A stretch of DNA of 14,492 bases from an uncultured bacterium (GTDB lineage Bacteria > Pseudomonadota > Alphaproteobacteria > SP197). The notes under the pieces are model-generated. The model searched no databases and was not told the DNA's origin. It saw only the letters and a list, made by a program, of their open reading frames with translations. Below are positions 6,519 to 13,461 of this stretch, piece by piece. Position numbers and translations under genes: made by a program. Location: NCBI GenBank assembly GCA_938014945.1, contig CALLQH010000033.1, forward strand, positions 1 to 14,492. The letters run 5' to 3'. Position 1 is the stretch's first letter, and each line of letters begins with the position of its first letter.

Positions 6519-9017
6519 CTAGTCGCTGGCCTTGATCATGGCGGCCTCGAGCGCCGCCTTCTGCTCGTCGGTCAGTTCGGGGCGGTCGACCTTGATCGTC
6601 AGCTTGTCGAGGGTCGCCGTCAGGGCGAACGGCGGCATGTAATCGGCATCGTTCACGCCGGTGAGCGTGTCCGACCCGATATCGAAGCTTTCGTCCCACT
6701 GCAGGATCATCGGCAGGGTCTGCTTCATCGTCTGGCTGTCGACATCCTTGCCGTCGACGCGAAGCGTTCCCGTGCCGCCTTTACCGACACCGCTGAAGCT
6801 GTTGTAGGCGAGCGTGCCGAGGCCTTCGCCGTCGTACTGGAACTCGAACTCCACGACATGCTTGCCCGGGCTCAACGCCTCGGTCCCTTCCCACTTGATC
6901 CGCTCCAGGTCGACCATGTTCCACAGGAAGACCGGCTTGCCGTCCTTCAGGTAGAAGCCATAGCCGCCGAAGCGGCCGCCCGACGTCAGGATCATGCCTT
7001 CGGCGCCGCCTTCCGGCACGTCGATCTCGGCCGTGATCGTGTAGGAGGCGTTGAGCAGGAACGGCGAGGAACCCTGCGGCAGGCCGACCATGGCATGGGT
7101 ATAGACGAACTCATCCCGGCCTGCGGTGATGTTCGGGCGTGGCGCCGCAATGCGGGCCGCGACCGAGGCATCCATCGGGAAGACCTGATACTTCTTGGCT
7201 TCCTCGATGAAGAGCGCCTTCAGCTCCGCCACCCGATCAGGATACTGATCGGCGATGTCGTGCGTCTGGTTCATGTCGGTGTTCAGATCGTAGAGCTGGA
7301 GCACCTGGTTGTTGAGCGGATCGGGATTGGCCGGGCCGAAGGCCTGCCAGGGAGCACGGTCCACCTTGGTGCTGAGCATCCAGCCCTCGTGGTAGATCGC
7401 CCATTGCCCCATCATCTCGAAGTACTGCGTCGTGTGCTGGGAAGGCACATCCGCATTGGCCGCATCGAAGGTGTAGGCAAAGCTCGTGCCCTCGATCGGC
7501 GACTGCAGGATTCCGTCCACCATCTCCGGCGCCGGGATGCCGGTGACCTCCAGGATCGTCGGCACCACGTCGATGACATGCATGAACTGGTCGCGCATGC
7601 CGCCGGCATCGGTGATTTTCGCGGGCCAGGACACCACCATGTTCTGCCGGATGCCGCCCAGGCGAGAGGCGTTCTGCTTGTACCAGTCGAAGGGCGTGTT
7701 GAAGGCCCAGGACCAGCCGGCGGACATGTGGTTGTAGGTCGCCTCGCTGCCCCAGACATCGTACCAGTTCATCTGGGTCTCGGCCGGAATCTCGTTGAGG
7801 CCGTTGAAGAAGGCGACCTCGTTGGGCGTGCCCAGCGGACCGCCTTCGGCGCTCGTGCCGTTGTCGCCGTTGATGTAGATGATCAGCGTGTTCTCAAGCT
7901 TGCCGATATCGTCGATCGCCTGGATCACCCGGCCGATCTCATGATCGGAATAGGCGGCATAGGCGGCGAACACCTCCACCTGACGGATGAAGAGTTTCTT
8001 CTCGGTATCGGTGAGTTCGTCCCAGGGCTTGACGCTGTCGGCAGGCCAGGGCGTCAGCGTTGCGTCCTCGGGCACGAGACCCATCTTCTTCTGGTTCTCG
8101 AAGATCGTCTGGCGCAGCGCCTCGTAGCCGTCATCGAACAGATGCATCGCCTCGATCTTGTCGATCCACTCCTGGGTGGGGTGGTGCGGCGCATGGGTGG
8201 CGCCGGGGGCATACTTCACGAAGAAGGGCTTGCTGGGATCGATCTGGTTCAGGTCCTCGATCCAGTCGATGGCGTCGTCGGCCATCGCGGTCACGAGGTT
8301 CCAGGTGCCCTCCTGGCCTTCGAACGGATAGATCTGGGTCGTGTTACGGAACAGGTTGGGCTGCCACTGGTTCGCGTCGCCGCCGACGAAGCCGTAGAAA
8401 TACTCAAAGCCCATGCCGGTCGGCCACTGATCGAAGGGGCCGGCCTGGCTGGCCGCGAACGCCGGCGTGTTGTGGTCCTTGCCGAACCAGGCGGTGCTGT
8501 AGCCGTTGTCGAGCAGAATCCGCCCGATCGTCGCCTTGTCCTCGGCGATGATGCTGTTGTAGCCGGGGTAACCGGTCGACTGTTCGGAGATCACGCCGAA
8601 ACCGACCGAATGATGATTGCGGCCCGTGATCAGGGCGGCTCGCGTCGGAGAACACAGCGCGGTCGAATGGATGTTCGTGTAGCTCAGGCCTTCCGCGGCA
8701 AGGCGGTCCATCGTATCGGTCGGGATCACCCCGCCGAACGTGCTGGGCACGGCGAAACCGGCATCATCGGTGATGATGAGCAGAACATTCGGGGCGTCCT
8801 GCGGGGGCACGATACGCGGCGCCCACCACGGCGTGGAGTGGAGCGCATCGTCCTCGATCTTGCCGCCGAACGCCATCGGCGGAGCGGGCAGCTGGTTGCC
8901 CTCGATCGTGGCGGTGCCACTGGGTGAACCGATGACATCCTCGGCGCCGGCAGGCGCGACGGAGAGGCAAAGCGCGACCGCCCAACAGAGAGCGACGGCC
9001 AACAAGCTTGCTCGCAT
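6519..9017 (-). CDS. secreted arylsulfatase, AtsA/AtsD-like
   Basis: An 832-residue type I sulfatase that hydrolyses sulfate esters outside the cytoplasm. An N-terminal signal peptide (hydrophobic core, likely cut after AGA at residue 25) sends it to the periplasm or outside. The sulfatase signature CSPTRAALITGR starts at Cys122, the residue converted to formylglycine; it needs a formylglycine-generating enzyme encoded elsewhere. Metal and sulfate ligands are visible: Asp84-Asp85 (IITDDAG), GKDHN (179-183), His275 (GATHAPHH) and Asp385-Asn386 (NGDNG). The last ~200 residues form a beta-rich region, probably a lectin/LamG-like module typical of long AtsA/AtsD-type enzymes. GGGGGA lies 6-7 nt before the ATG. 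It is downstream of, and codirectional with, an AraC regulator. Aryl or alkyl specificity is unknown. It is too long and different in layout for choline sulfatase. Confidence 0.93.
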   Translation of the reverse strand: MRASLLAVALCWAVALCLSVAPAGAEDVIGSPSGTATIEGNQLPAPPMAFGGKIEDDALHSTPWWAPRIVPPQDAPNVLLIITDDAGFAVPSTFGGVIPTDTMDRLAAEGLSYTNIHSTALCSPTRAALITGRNHHSVGFGVISEQSTGYPGYNSIIAEDKATIGRILLDNGYSTAWFGKDHNTPAFAASQAGPFDQWPTGMGFEYFYGFVGGDANQWQPNLFRNTTQIYPFEGQEGTWNLVTAMADDAIDWIEDLNQIDPSKPFFVKYAPGATHAPHHPTQEWIDKIEAMHLFDDGYEALRQTIFENQKKMGLVPEDATLTPWPADSVKPWDELTDTEKKLFIRQVEVFAAYAAYSDHEIGRVIQAIDDIGKLENTLIIYINGDNGTSAEGGPLGTPNEVAFFNGLNEIPAETQMNWYDVWGSEATYNHMSAGWSWAFNTPFDWYKQNASRLGGIRQNMVVSWPAKITDAGGMRDQFMHVIDVVPTILEVTGIPAPEMVDGILQSPIEGTSFAYTFDAANADVPSQHTTQYFEMMGQWAIYHEGWMLSTKVDRAPWQAFGPANPDPLNNQVLQLYDLNTDMNQTHDIADQYPDRVAELKALFIEEAKKYQVFPMDASVAARIAAPRPNITAGRDEFVYTHAMVGLPQGSSPFLLNASYTITAEIDVPEGGAEGMILTSGGRFGGYGFYLKDGKPVFLWNMVDLERIKWEGTEALSPGKHVVEFEFQYDGEGLGTLAYNSFSGVGKGGTGTLRVDGKDVDSQTMKQTLPMILQWDESFDIGSDTLTGVNDADYMPPFALTATLDKLTIKVDRPELTDEQKAALEAAMIKASD

Positions 9018-9131
9018 GAGTGTTTCCCCCGAAATCGTTCAAAAGTTTCACGGCCGGAAGGGCCATGACCCGACCTCTCGCACCGGCGAGTCTGCAAACC
9101 GTACACTCGTTGCCGAGGAAACGGCCATACA

Positions 9132-9152
9132 GACCATCAACCGGTGATGGTC
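9132..9152. promoter_or_regulatory. perfect inverted repeat in the sulfatase leader
   Basis: GACCATCA (9132-9139) and TGATGGTC (9145-9152) are exact inverted copies around a 5-nt ACCGG centre. If the -10-like hexamer at 9160-9165 is real, the dyad covers roughly the first 20 transcribed bases of the sulfatase mRNA. It could be an operator for a dimeric regulator or a 5' stem-loop that protects or regulates the message. The bases are certain; the function is inferred. Confidence 0.5.
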
Positions 9153-9159
9153 AGTGTTG

Positions 9160-9165
9160 AATAGA
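9160..9165 (-). promoter_or_regulatory. possible -10 element of the sulfatase promoter
   Basis: TCTATT on the minus strand matches TATAAT at four of six bases. It lies 20 nt downstream of the 16-bp shared box at 9186-9201, and no good -35 is present. That pattern suits an activator-dependent (class II) promoter. Transcription would begin near 9153, leaving a leader of about 135 nt. Confidence 0.3.
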
Positions 9166-9185
9166 GAACTCTTGCGCAGGGCCGT

Positions 9186-9201
9186 CCTGTCATTTGGCGC
9201 A
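9186..9201 (-). promoter_or_regulatory. shared 16-bp box upstream of the sulfatase (candidate AraC-family site)
   Basis: The minus strand reads TGCGCCAAATGACAGG. The same word with one change (T for C at position 5) occurs at 10507-10522 before the outer-membrane protein gene, in the same orientation relative to its gene. It lies in the 221-bp gap between the AraC-type gene and the sulfatase gene it precedes. Two near-identical copies confined to two promoter regions around one regulator gene make it a good operator candidate. Which protein binds is inferred. Confidence 0.55.
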
Positions 9202-9211
9202 ACCTGCGGCG

Positions 9212-9239
9212 AAAGCCGGCCGGGTGATGCCGGACGGCT
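9212..9239 (-). terminator. hairpin at the end of the AraC-type gene
   Basis: AGCCG-G-CCGG (9214-9223) pairs with CCGG-A-CGGCT (9230-9239) around a 6-nt loop with one mismatch. On the minus strand it begins at the regulator's stop codon and is followed by TTTCGCC. The T-run is short, so this is a plausible but weak terminator separating the regulator transcript from the sulfatase. Confidence 0.4.
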
Positions 9240-10246
9240 CAGCCGCCCATCAGGGTGTTGCGCCGGAATTCGCTGGGCGAGAGGCCGCTGTGCCAGCGAC
9301 GGAAGGCGCGCGTGAAGTTCGAGGCGTCGTTGTAGCCCAGCAGCATGGCGATCTCGCCGACTCGCATGTCGCTGGCGCCAAGGTAGCGTGCCGCCAGCAG
9401 CCGTCGGCGCTCTTCCACCAGGTCGGAGAAGCTGTTGCCCATGCCGGCCAGCTGCGCCTGCATGGTGCGCACCGGCAGCCCCAGCGTGTCCGCGGCGCCC
9501 TCGATCGAGAGATCACCCAGGGCGAGCATGCCGTCGACCACCAGCTGCAGCTGCTCGACAAGCTGGTCGTCATCGCGCAGGAGATTGACGGAAAGGGCCG
9601 ACGGGTCCGGCAGGTAGCGTGGCGGCGCGCGGAAGGGTCGTGTCAGCAGGGCGGCGTCGAAGACGACACGCGGTGCACCGGCCCGGTAGAAGATCGGCGC
9701 CTGGAAGATGTCTTCCAGGCCCTGATGGAAGCGAGCCCGGCTTCGGGGCAAAACGACGGCGACCGGCGTCCATGCCGGATTGATCTGGTTGCGCACCAGC
9801 GAACAGACCGTCGACAGCGCCATCTCGCCCAGAATCTCCACCTGGCTGGCGGGCACATCATCGAGATGCTGGCTGATCGCGGCATAACCCGCCGCCGTCG
9901 CAATGCGGAAATCGACACCCTGGCGCCACAACTTCAGCGCCCGGTTGCCGGCACGCACCGCTTCCGCGAGGTTGCGGGCATGGCTCATGGCCTCGGCCAC
10001 GACCTGCAGGCTGGCCATCAGGCGGCCGCCGATGCGCGCCGGGAGGTGGGCATCGCCTGCGGCATCGGCCGCAGACTGCAGCAGATGAAGCATCTGGCTC
10101 TGGGTGACGATCAGATCGTCCCAATCCTGCGGATTGGCCCGGAACCCGGATCGCAGCAGCAGGTTTTGCGGAGGCACCCCGAGTTCATCAAGCAACGCCG
10201 GGATCGCGCGCAGTCCCCGTGCCGCCAGCAATGGATTCTTGCGCAT
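9239..10246 (-). CDS. AraC-family transcriptional regulator
   Basis: A 335-residue regulator. The N-terminal ~200 residues resemble the Arabinose_bd (PF12625-type) domain found in OruR/ArgR-like AraC proteins, including the 'ALLDELGVPPQNLLLRSGF' opening (residues 17-35), and probably sense a small effector. The C-terminal ~95 residues form the AraC/XylS DNA-binding domain. The first helix-turn-helix is near 245-265, and the second is VGEIAMLLGYNDASNFTRAF (296-315) followed by GLSPSEFRR, the standard family end. The ATG at 10246 has only a modest AAGGG before it. It sits between a sulfatase gene (same strand, downstream) and a divergent beta-barrel gene, and both of those promoters carry the same 16-bp box, so they are the likely targets. 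The effector is unknown; a sulfated compound or its product is a guess. Confidence 0.92.
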   Translation of the reverse strand: MRKNPLLAARGLRAIPALLDELGVPPQNLLLRSGFRANPQDWDDLIVTQSQMLHLLQSAADAAGDAHLPARIGGRLMASLQVVAEAMSHARNLAEAVRAGNRALKLWRQGVDFRIATAAGYAAISQHLDDVPASQVEILGEMALSTVCSLVRNQINPAWTPVAVVLPRSRARFHQGLEDIFQAPIFYRAGAPRVVFDAALLTRPFRAPPRYLPDPSALSVNLLRDDDQLVEQLQLVVDGMLALGDLSIEGAADTLGLPVRTMQAQLAGMGNSFSDLVEERRRLLAARYLGASDMRVGEIAMLLGYNDASNFTRAFRRWHSGLSPSEFRRNTLMGG

Positions 10247-10358
10247 GACCCTTGAACCGCAGACCTTCCCCTAGCCCGAACCGCCCCCCAGCGGCATGCA
10301 ACCGGATTTTAACGAAACGGCAGCGGCGCGAAATCGCCCGAAACTGCCGAAGAATTCC

Positions 10359-10364
10359 ATTATA
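10359..10364 (-). promoter_or_regulatory. candidate -10 for the AraC-type gene
   Basis: The minus strand carries an exact TATAAT within an AT-rich island, about 113 nt before the regulator's ATG. The -35 at 16-18 nt spacing (near AAGATG) is poor, so the promoter may be weak or activator-dependent. The 9-bp palindrome GATGACATC (10377-10385) lies just upstream and contains the ATGACA core also found in the 16-bp box. It could be an autoregulatory half-site. Confidence 0.33.
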
Positions 10365-10506
10365 TATGTGCCATTCGATGACATCTTGGTTTTTCTGCGC
10401 CGGCCAGCGGCAGCGAATACACTGCATTCTTGTGGATTTAGGGTAGGCTGCAACCTGTCTGGAGAGTGGACTCGCGTTGGGTCGTTCGCGGGATCCGGGT
10501 TTGCAC

Positions 10507-10522
10507 TGCGTCAAATGACAGG
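10507..10522 (+). promoter_or_regulatory. shared 16-bp box upstream of the beta-barrel gene
   Basis: TGCGTCAAATGACAGG differs at one base from the box at 9186-9201 (minus strand) upstream of the sulfatase. A weak -10-like TATCGT (10544-10549) follows 21 nt later, close to the 20-nt spacing seen at the sulfatase. Transcription would start near 10556, giving a ~50-nt leader to the ATG at 10607. The geometry suits an activator overlapping the -35 region. Binding by the adjacent AraC-type regulator is inferred. Confidence 0.55.
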
Positions 10523-10606
10523 TGCGGTTGCCGGTCTCGATCCTATCGTTGGACCTTTCCTCGCGCAGAGTGCCACCTTCATCTGGGCTACCGGGAGCTC
10601 GCACCC

Positions 10607-11455
10607 ATGGTCTTTCGTCGTATGTTCCGTTCTCTCCTTCGCAAGACCTTCCTGGGGGCGGCGCTTTCCACCGTCGCCATCGGCGGCGCCATGGCTCAGG
10701 GCTACGGCACCGGCGCACCTTCGGGCGATCAGGAGTGGACCTACCAGGTTGGCGTCTATGGCTTCATGCCCGGCGTGACAGGCGATGTCGGCGTGCGCGG
10801 CGTCTCGTCGGAGGCCGACGTCAGCTTCGACCAGATCTGGGACAATCTCGACATGGCCGCCATGGCCTTTGGCGAAATCCACCGCGACAAGTTCTCCTTC
10901 GTGGTCGATGCCGACTATCTCGACCTTCGCGCCGACGGTTCGCGCGTGTCGAACCGCGGTTTCGTCCAGGCCAATCTCGACATGAGCTTCAAGCAGGTCG
11001 TCGCCGCCGGCTATGCGACCTATACGATCATCGACAGCACGATCAATGCGAACTCCGACAAGCGCGTCTTCAACCTCGATGTCCTTGGCGGCGGCCGCTA
11101 CAACTGGCTGGAGAGTGAGCTGGGCCTGAGCGTCGCCGGCCTGCGCCGCAGCGCCACTGCCAGTTCCGACAGAACCGTGGACTGGGTCGATCCGGTGATC
11201 GGCCTGCGCGCCACCTATGTCCCCTACGACAACTGGTTCATCAGCGGCTGGGCCGATTTCGGCGGCTTCGGCGTGGGTTCCCAGCAGACCTATCAGCTGA
11301 TCGGCACGGTGGGCTATCGCTTCGAGAACGGCCTTGATCTCTTCGCCGCCTACCGGTCCTATCACTTCAAGTATGAAACCGGCTCGGGTGCCGATTACCT
11401 CAACCTCGACCTCACCTATTCAGGTCCCGAATTTGGGCTCGCATACCGCTTCTGA
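10607..11455 (+). CDS. outer-membrane beta-barrel protein, unnamed family
   Basis: A 282-residue protein with a clear signal peptide: basic MVFRRMFRSLLRK, a hydrophobic core, and likely cleavage after AMA (residue 30). The mature ~252 residues alternate polar and hydrophobic positions in aromatic-rich strands such as WTYQVGVYGFMPGV, FSFVVDADYLDL and NGLDLFAAYRSYHFKYE. The chain ends in the strand FGLAYRF with a terminal Phe, the usual BAM recognition end. This suggests an outer-membrane barrel of about ten to twelve strands, similar to widespread uncharacterised proteins of the same opening ('W...vy.w.pG..Gdvgv.G'). It is neither a classic porin nor OmpA, since no peptidoglycan domain is present. 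The ATG at 10607 has GGGAG 9 nt upstream. mlaE follows at 51 bp. The role (channel, receptor or structural) is unknown. Confidence 0.82.
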   Translation: MVFRRMFRSLLRKTFLGAALSTVAIGGAMAQGYGTGAPSGDQEWTYQVGVYGFMPGVTGDVGVRGVSSEADVSFDQIWDNLDMAAMAFGEIHRDKFSFVVDADYLDLRADGSRVSNRGFVQANLDMSFKQVVAAGYATYTIIDSTINANSDKRVFNLDVLGGGRYNWLESELGLSVAGLRRSATASSDRTVDWVDPVIGLRATYVPYDNWFISGWADFGGFGVGSQQTYQLIGTVGYRFENGLDLFAAYRSYHFKYETGSGADYLNLDLTYSGPEFGLAYRF

Positions 11456-11458
11456 CCA

Positions 11459-11502
11459 CCGCGCCACGCGCGGCCACAGACCACCGGCTCCCCATCGGGA
11501 GC
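11459..11502 (+). other. two hairpins in the beta-barrel/mlaE gap, one covering the mlaE ribosome binding site
   Basis: CCGCGC-CAC-GCGCGG (11459-11473) is a perfect 6-bp stem 3 nt after the beta-barrel stop. GCTCCC-CATC-GGGAGC (11487-11502) is a second perfect 6-bp stem whose 3' arm contains GGGAG, the only good ribosome binding site for the mlaE GTG start at 11507. Neither has a T-run. The first might pause or attenuate transcription. The second could limit translation of mlaE unless opened. Confidence 0.45.
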
Positions 11503-11506
11503 AGCC

Positions 11507-12661
11507 GTGAAGCAAACGCGCGCCCAGGCGGCCCGGCAGGCTGGTTCATGGACCCTGGACTGGCAGACCGCCAACGACGGTGTGCTGGTCGCCGTTCTGG
11601 GGGGAAACTGGCGCCTTGCCGACAGCCTGCCGGATGCCGGCGAGGCCGACAGCACCCTGGCGGGCAAGCACAGCCTTCTGGTTGACGGTAGCGCACTGGA
11701 GGCCTGGGACAGCGGCCTCCTTGCCTACCTCTCCAAGCTGGCGGGCCTCTGCGCCCAGCGCTCGATCGCCTTCGACACCAAAGGCATGCCCGAGGGCGCG
11801 CGCCGCCTTCTGGGCCTGGCGACCGCCGTGCCCGAACGCGCCGGAGCGCGGCGCAGCGTCGACCGCGACAGCTTCCTCACCGCCGTCGGCCGGGAATCGC
11901 TGAAGGGCATCAGCAGCGCGGGCCAGCTCGTCTCCTTCCTGACCGACAGTGCGCGCGCGGCCTCGGGCATGTTCCGGGGACGCCCCGGCTTCCGCTACCG
12001 CGACCTGCTGGCCCTGATGCAGGCCTGCGGCGCCCAGGCGCTGCCCATCGTGACGCTGATCAGCCTGCTTGTGGGCATGATCCTGGCCTTTGTCGGAGCC
12101 GTGCAGCTGACCGCCTTCGGCGCCCAGGTGTTCGTTGCCGATCTGGTGAGCCTGGCCATGGCGCGCGAGATGGCCGGCATGATGACCGGCATCGTCATGG
12201 CCGGACGCACGGGCGCGGCATTCGCCGCACAGCTTGGCACCATGCAGGTCAACCAGGAGATCGACGCCTTCAAGACCTTCGGCATCGACCCCATGCGCTT
12301 TCTGGTGCTGCCGCGCATGATCGCGCTCATCGTCATGGTGCCGATGCTGACGATCTACGCCAACCTGGTCGGCATGCTGGGCGGCGCCCTGGTCGGCGTC
12401 GGGGTCATGGGCATCGGCCCGCTGGAATACCTCGACCGCACGCAATCGTCCGTCGGCCTTGGCGATTTCGCCGGCGGCCTGTTCAAGGCGGCAATCTTCG
12501 GCGTGCTGATCGCGGTCGCCGGCTGCATGCGCGGCATGAACTGCGGCCGCAGCGCGCAGGCCGTGGGCGATGCCGCAACCTCGGCCGTGGTCACCGGCAT
12601 CATCTTCATCATCGTTTCCGATACCGCGCTCACCGTCGTCTACATGCTGCTGGGGGTGTGA
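11507..12661 (+). CDS. mlaE: MlaE-family ABC permease with N-terminal STAS (MlaB-like) domain
   Basis: A 384-residue inner-membrane permease of an MCE-type lipid ABC transporter. Residues 15-110 look like a STAS domain (VLVAVLGGNWRLADSL; LLVDGSALEAWDSGLLAYL), the role filled by separate MlaB in E. coli, so this is a natural MlaB-MlaE fusion. Residues ~165-384 are the MlaE/YrbE domain with about five membrane segments. The conserved cytoplasmic loop EMAGMMTGIVMAGRTGAAFAAQ leads into MQVNQEIDAFKTFGIDP, the family's coupling region. Translation starts at GTG, with GGGAG 5 nt upstream; that site is inside a hairpin. Its stop overlaps or nearly touches the ATPase start, and permease, ATPase and MCE protein form a tight operon. 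The direction of lipid transport is not decided by sequence. Confidence 0.92.
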   Translation: MKQTRAQAARQAGSWTLDWQTANDGVLVAVLGGNWRLADSLPDAGEADSTLAGKHSLLVDGSALEAWDSGLLAYLSKLAGLCAQRSIAFDTKGMPEGARRLLGLATAVPERAGARRSVDRDSFLTAVGRESLKGISSAGQLVSFLTDSARAASGMFRGRPGFRYRDLLALMQACGAQALPIVTLISLLVGMILAFVGAVQLTAFGAQVFVADLVSLAMAREMAGMMTGIVMAGRTGAAFAAQLGTMQVNQEIDAFKTFGIDPMRFLVLPRMIALIVMVPMLTIYANLVGMLGGALVGVGVMGIGPLEYLDRTQSSVGLGDFAGGLFKAAIFGVLIAVAGCMRGMNCGRSAQAVGDAATSAVVTGIIFIIVSDTALTVVYMLLGV

Positions 12662-12663
12662 GG

Positions 12664-13461
12664 ATGCAGCCGGAAAGCGCCCCCGCCGCCATCACCATCT
12701 CGAACCTGACGATGGCCTTCGGCACATTCCTCATCCAGCGCGATCTCAATTTCGAGATCCGCCGCGGCGACATCTTCATCGTCATGGGCGGCTCGGGCTG
12801 CGGCAAGAGCACCCTGCTGCGCCACCTGATCGGCCTCAACGAACCGGCCAAGGGCGACATCCTCTATGGCGCGACCAGCCTGGTGCAGTCCCAGCCCGCG
12901 CAGCGCGCCGGCATCATGCGCAACATCGGCGTGCTCTATCAGACCGGCGGCCTGTGGAGCTCCATGACCCTGGCCGAAAACATCGGCCTGCCGCTGGGCG
13001 AATACACCAGCCTTTCCCCGCGCGAGATCCGCGACCTCGCCTCGCTCAAGCTGGCGCTGGTCGGCCTGGCCGGTTTCGAGGACTACTACCCTTCCGAAAT
13101 CAGCGGCGGCATGCAGAAGCGCGCGGGTCTTGCCCGCGCCATGGCGCTGGACCCGGAAATCCTCTTCTTCGACGAGCCTTCCGCCGGCCTCGACCCGATC
13201 AGTTCGCGCCTGCTCGACGATCTGATCCTGGAGCTGCGCGAAAGCCTCGGCGCCACCATCGTCATCGTCACCCACGAACTCGCCAGCATCTTCGCCATCG
13301 GCAACAACTCCGTCTTCCTGGATGCCGACACCAAGACGATGATCGCCCAGGGCGACCCCCACGACCTGCTTGACCACTGCCCCGACCCGAAGGTTCAGAA
13401 GTTCCTGCGCCGCGGCGAGGGCGAGGACGTTTCGCCGGTGCCGCAAGGAGGCCCAGCATGA
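12664..13461 (+). CDS. mlaF: MlaF-family ABC transporter ATPase
   Basis: A 265-residue ATPase that powers the MlaE permease. All motifs are present: Walker A GGSGCGKS (42-49), Q-loop Gln93 (LYQTGGLWSSMTL), signature ISGGMQKR (146-153), Walker B ILFFDEP (166-172) and switch His204 (IVTHE). The 'GALW/GGLWSSMTL...N' and 'GGMQKRAGLARA' forms are typical of the MlaF/Mkl (MCE) class. The ATG at 12664 has GGGGG 7 nt upstream. An in-frame GTG at 12658 would overlap the mlaE stop as GTGA and add two residues, so the exact start is not settled. The C-terminal residues past 245 are polar. The gene overlaps mlaD by ATGA (13458-13461), a sign of translational coupling. Confidence 0.94.
   Translation: MQPESAPAAITISNLTMAFGTFLIQRDLNFEIRRGDIFIVMGGSGCGKSTLLRHLIGLNEPAKGDILYGATSLVQSQPAQRAGIMRNIGVLYQTGGLWSSMTLAENIGLPLGEYTSLSPREIRDLASLKLALVGLAGFEDYYPSEISGGMQKRAGLARAMALDPEILFFDEPSAGLDPISSRLLDDLILELRESLGATIVIVTHELASIFAIGNNSVFLDADTKTMIAQGDPHDLLDHCPDPKVQKFLRRGEGEDVSPVPQGGPA

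Larger units (their letters stand above)
10247..10606. other. 360-bp divergent regulatory region between the AraC-type and beta-barrel genes
   Basis: I see no convincing gene here. The open frame entering the beta-barrel gene from 10466 has non-family, arginine- and cysteine-rich content before the signal peptide. The region holds an imperfect stem-loop (10318-10349: CGGCAG/CTGCCG outside GGCG/CGCC), an AT-rich island (10351-10369) unusual for this GC-rich DNA, a minus-strand TATAAT at 10359-10364, and the shared box at 10507-10522 with a -10-like hexamer at 10544-10549. Confidence 0.6.

Noticed and set aside
6390..8927. Plus-strand 845-codon open frame opposite the sulfatase
   Set aside because: It is the antisense shadow of a gene with intact signal peptide and catalytic motifs, and its product has the biased His/Val/Arg/Asp content of antisense GC-rich frames.
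10466..10606. Upstream extension of the beta-barrel gene to 10466
   Set aside because: The extra 47 residues are arginine- and cysteine-rich and would bury the signal peptide. The ATG at 10607 has a GGGAG site and places the signal peptide at the N-terminus.
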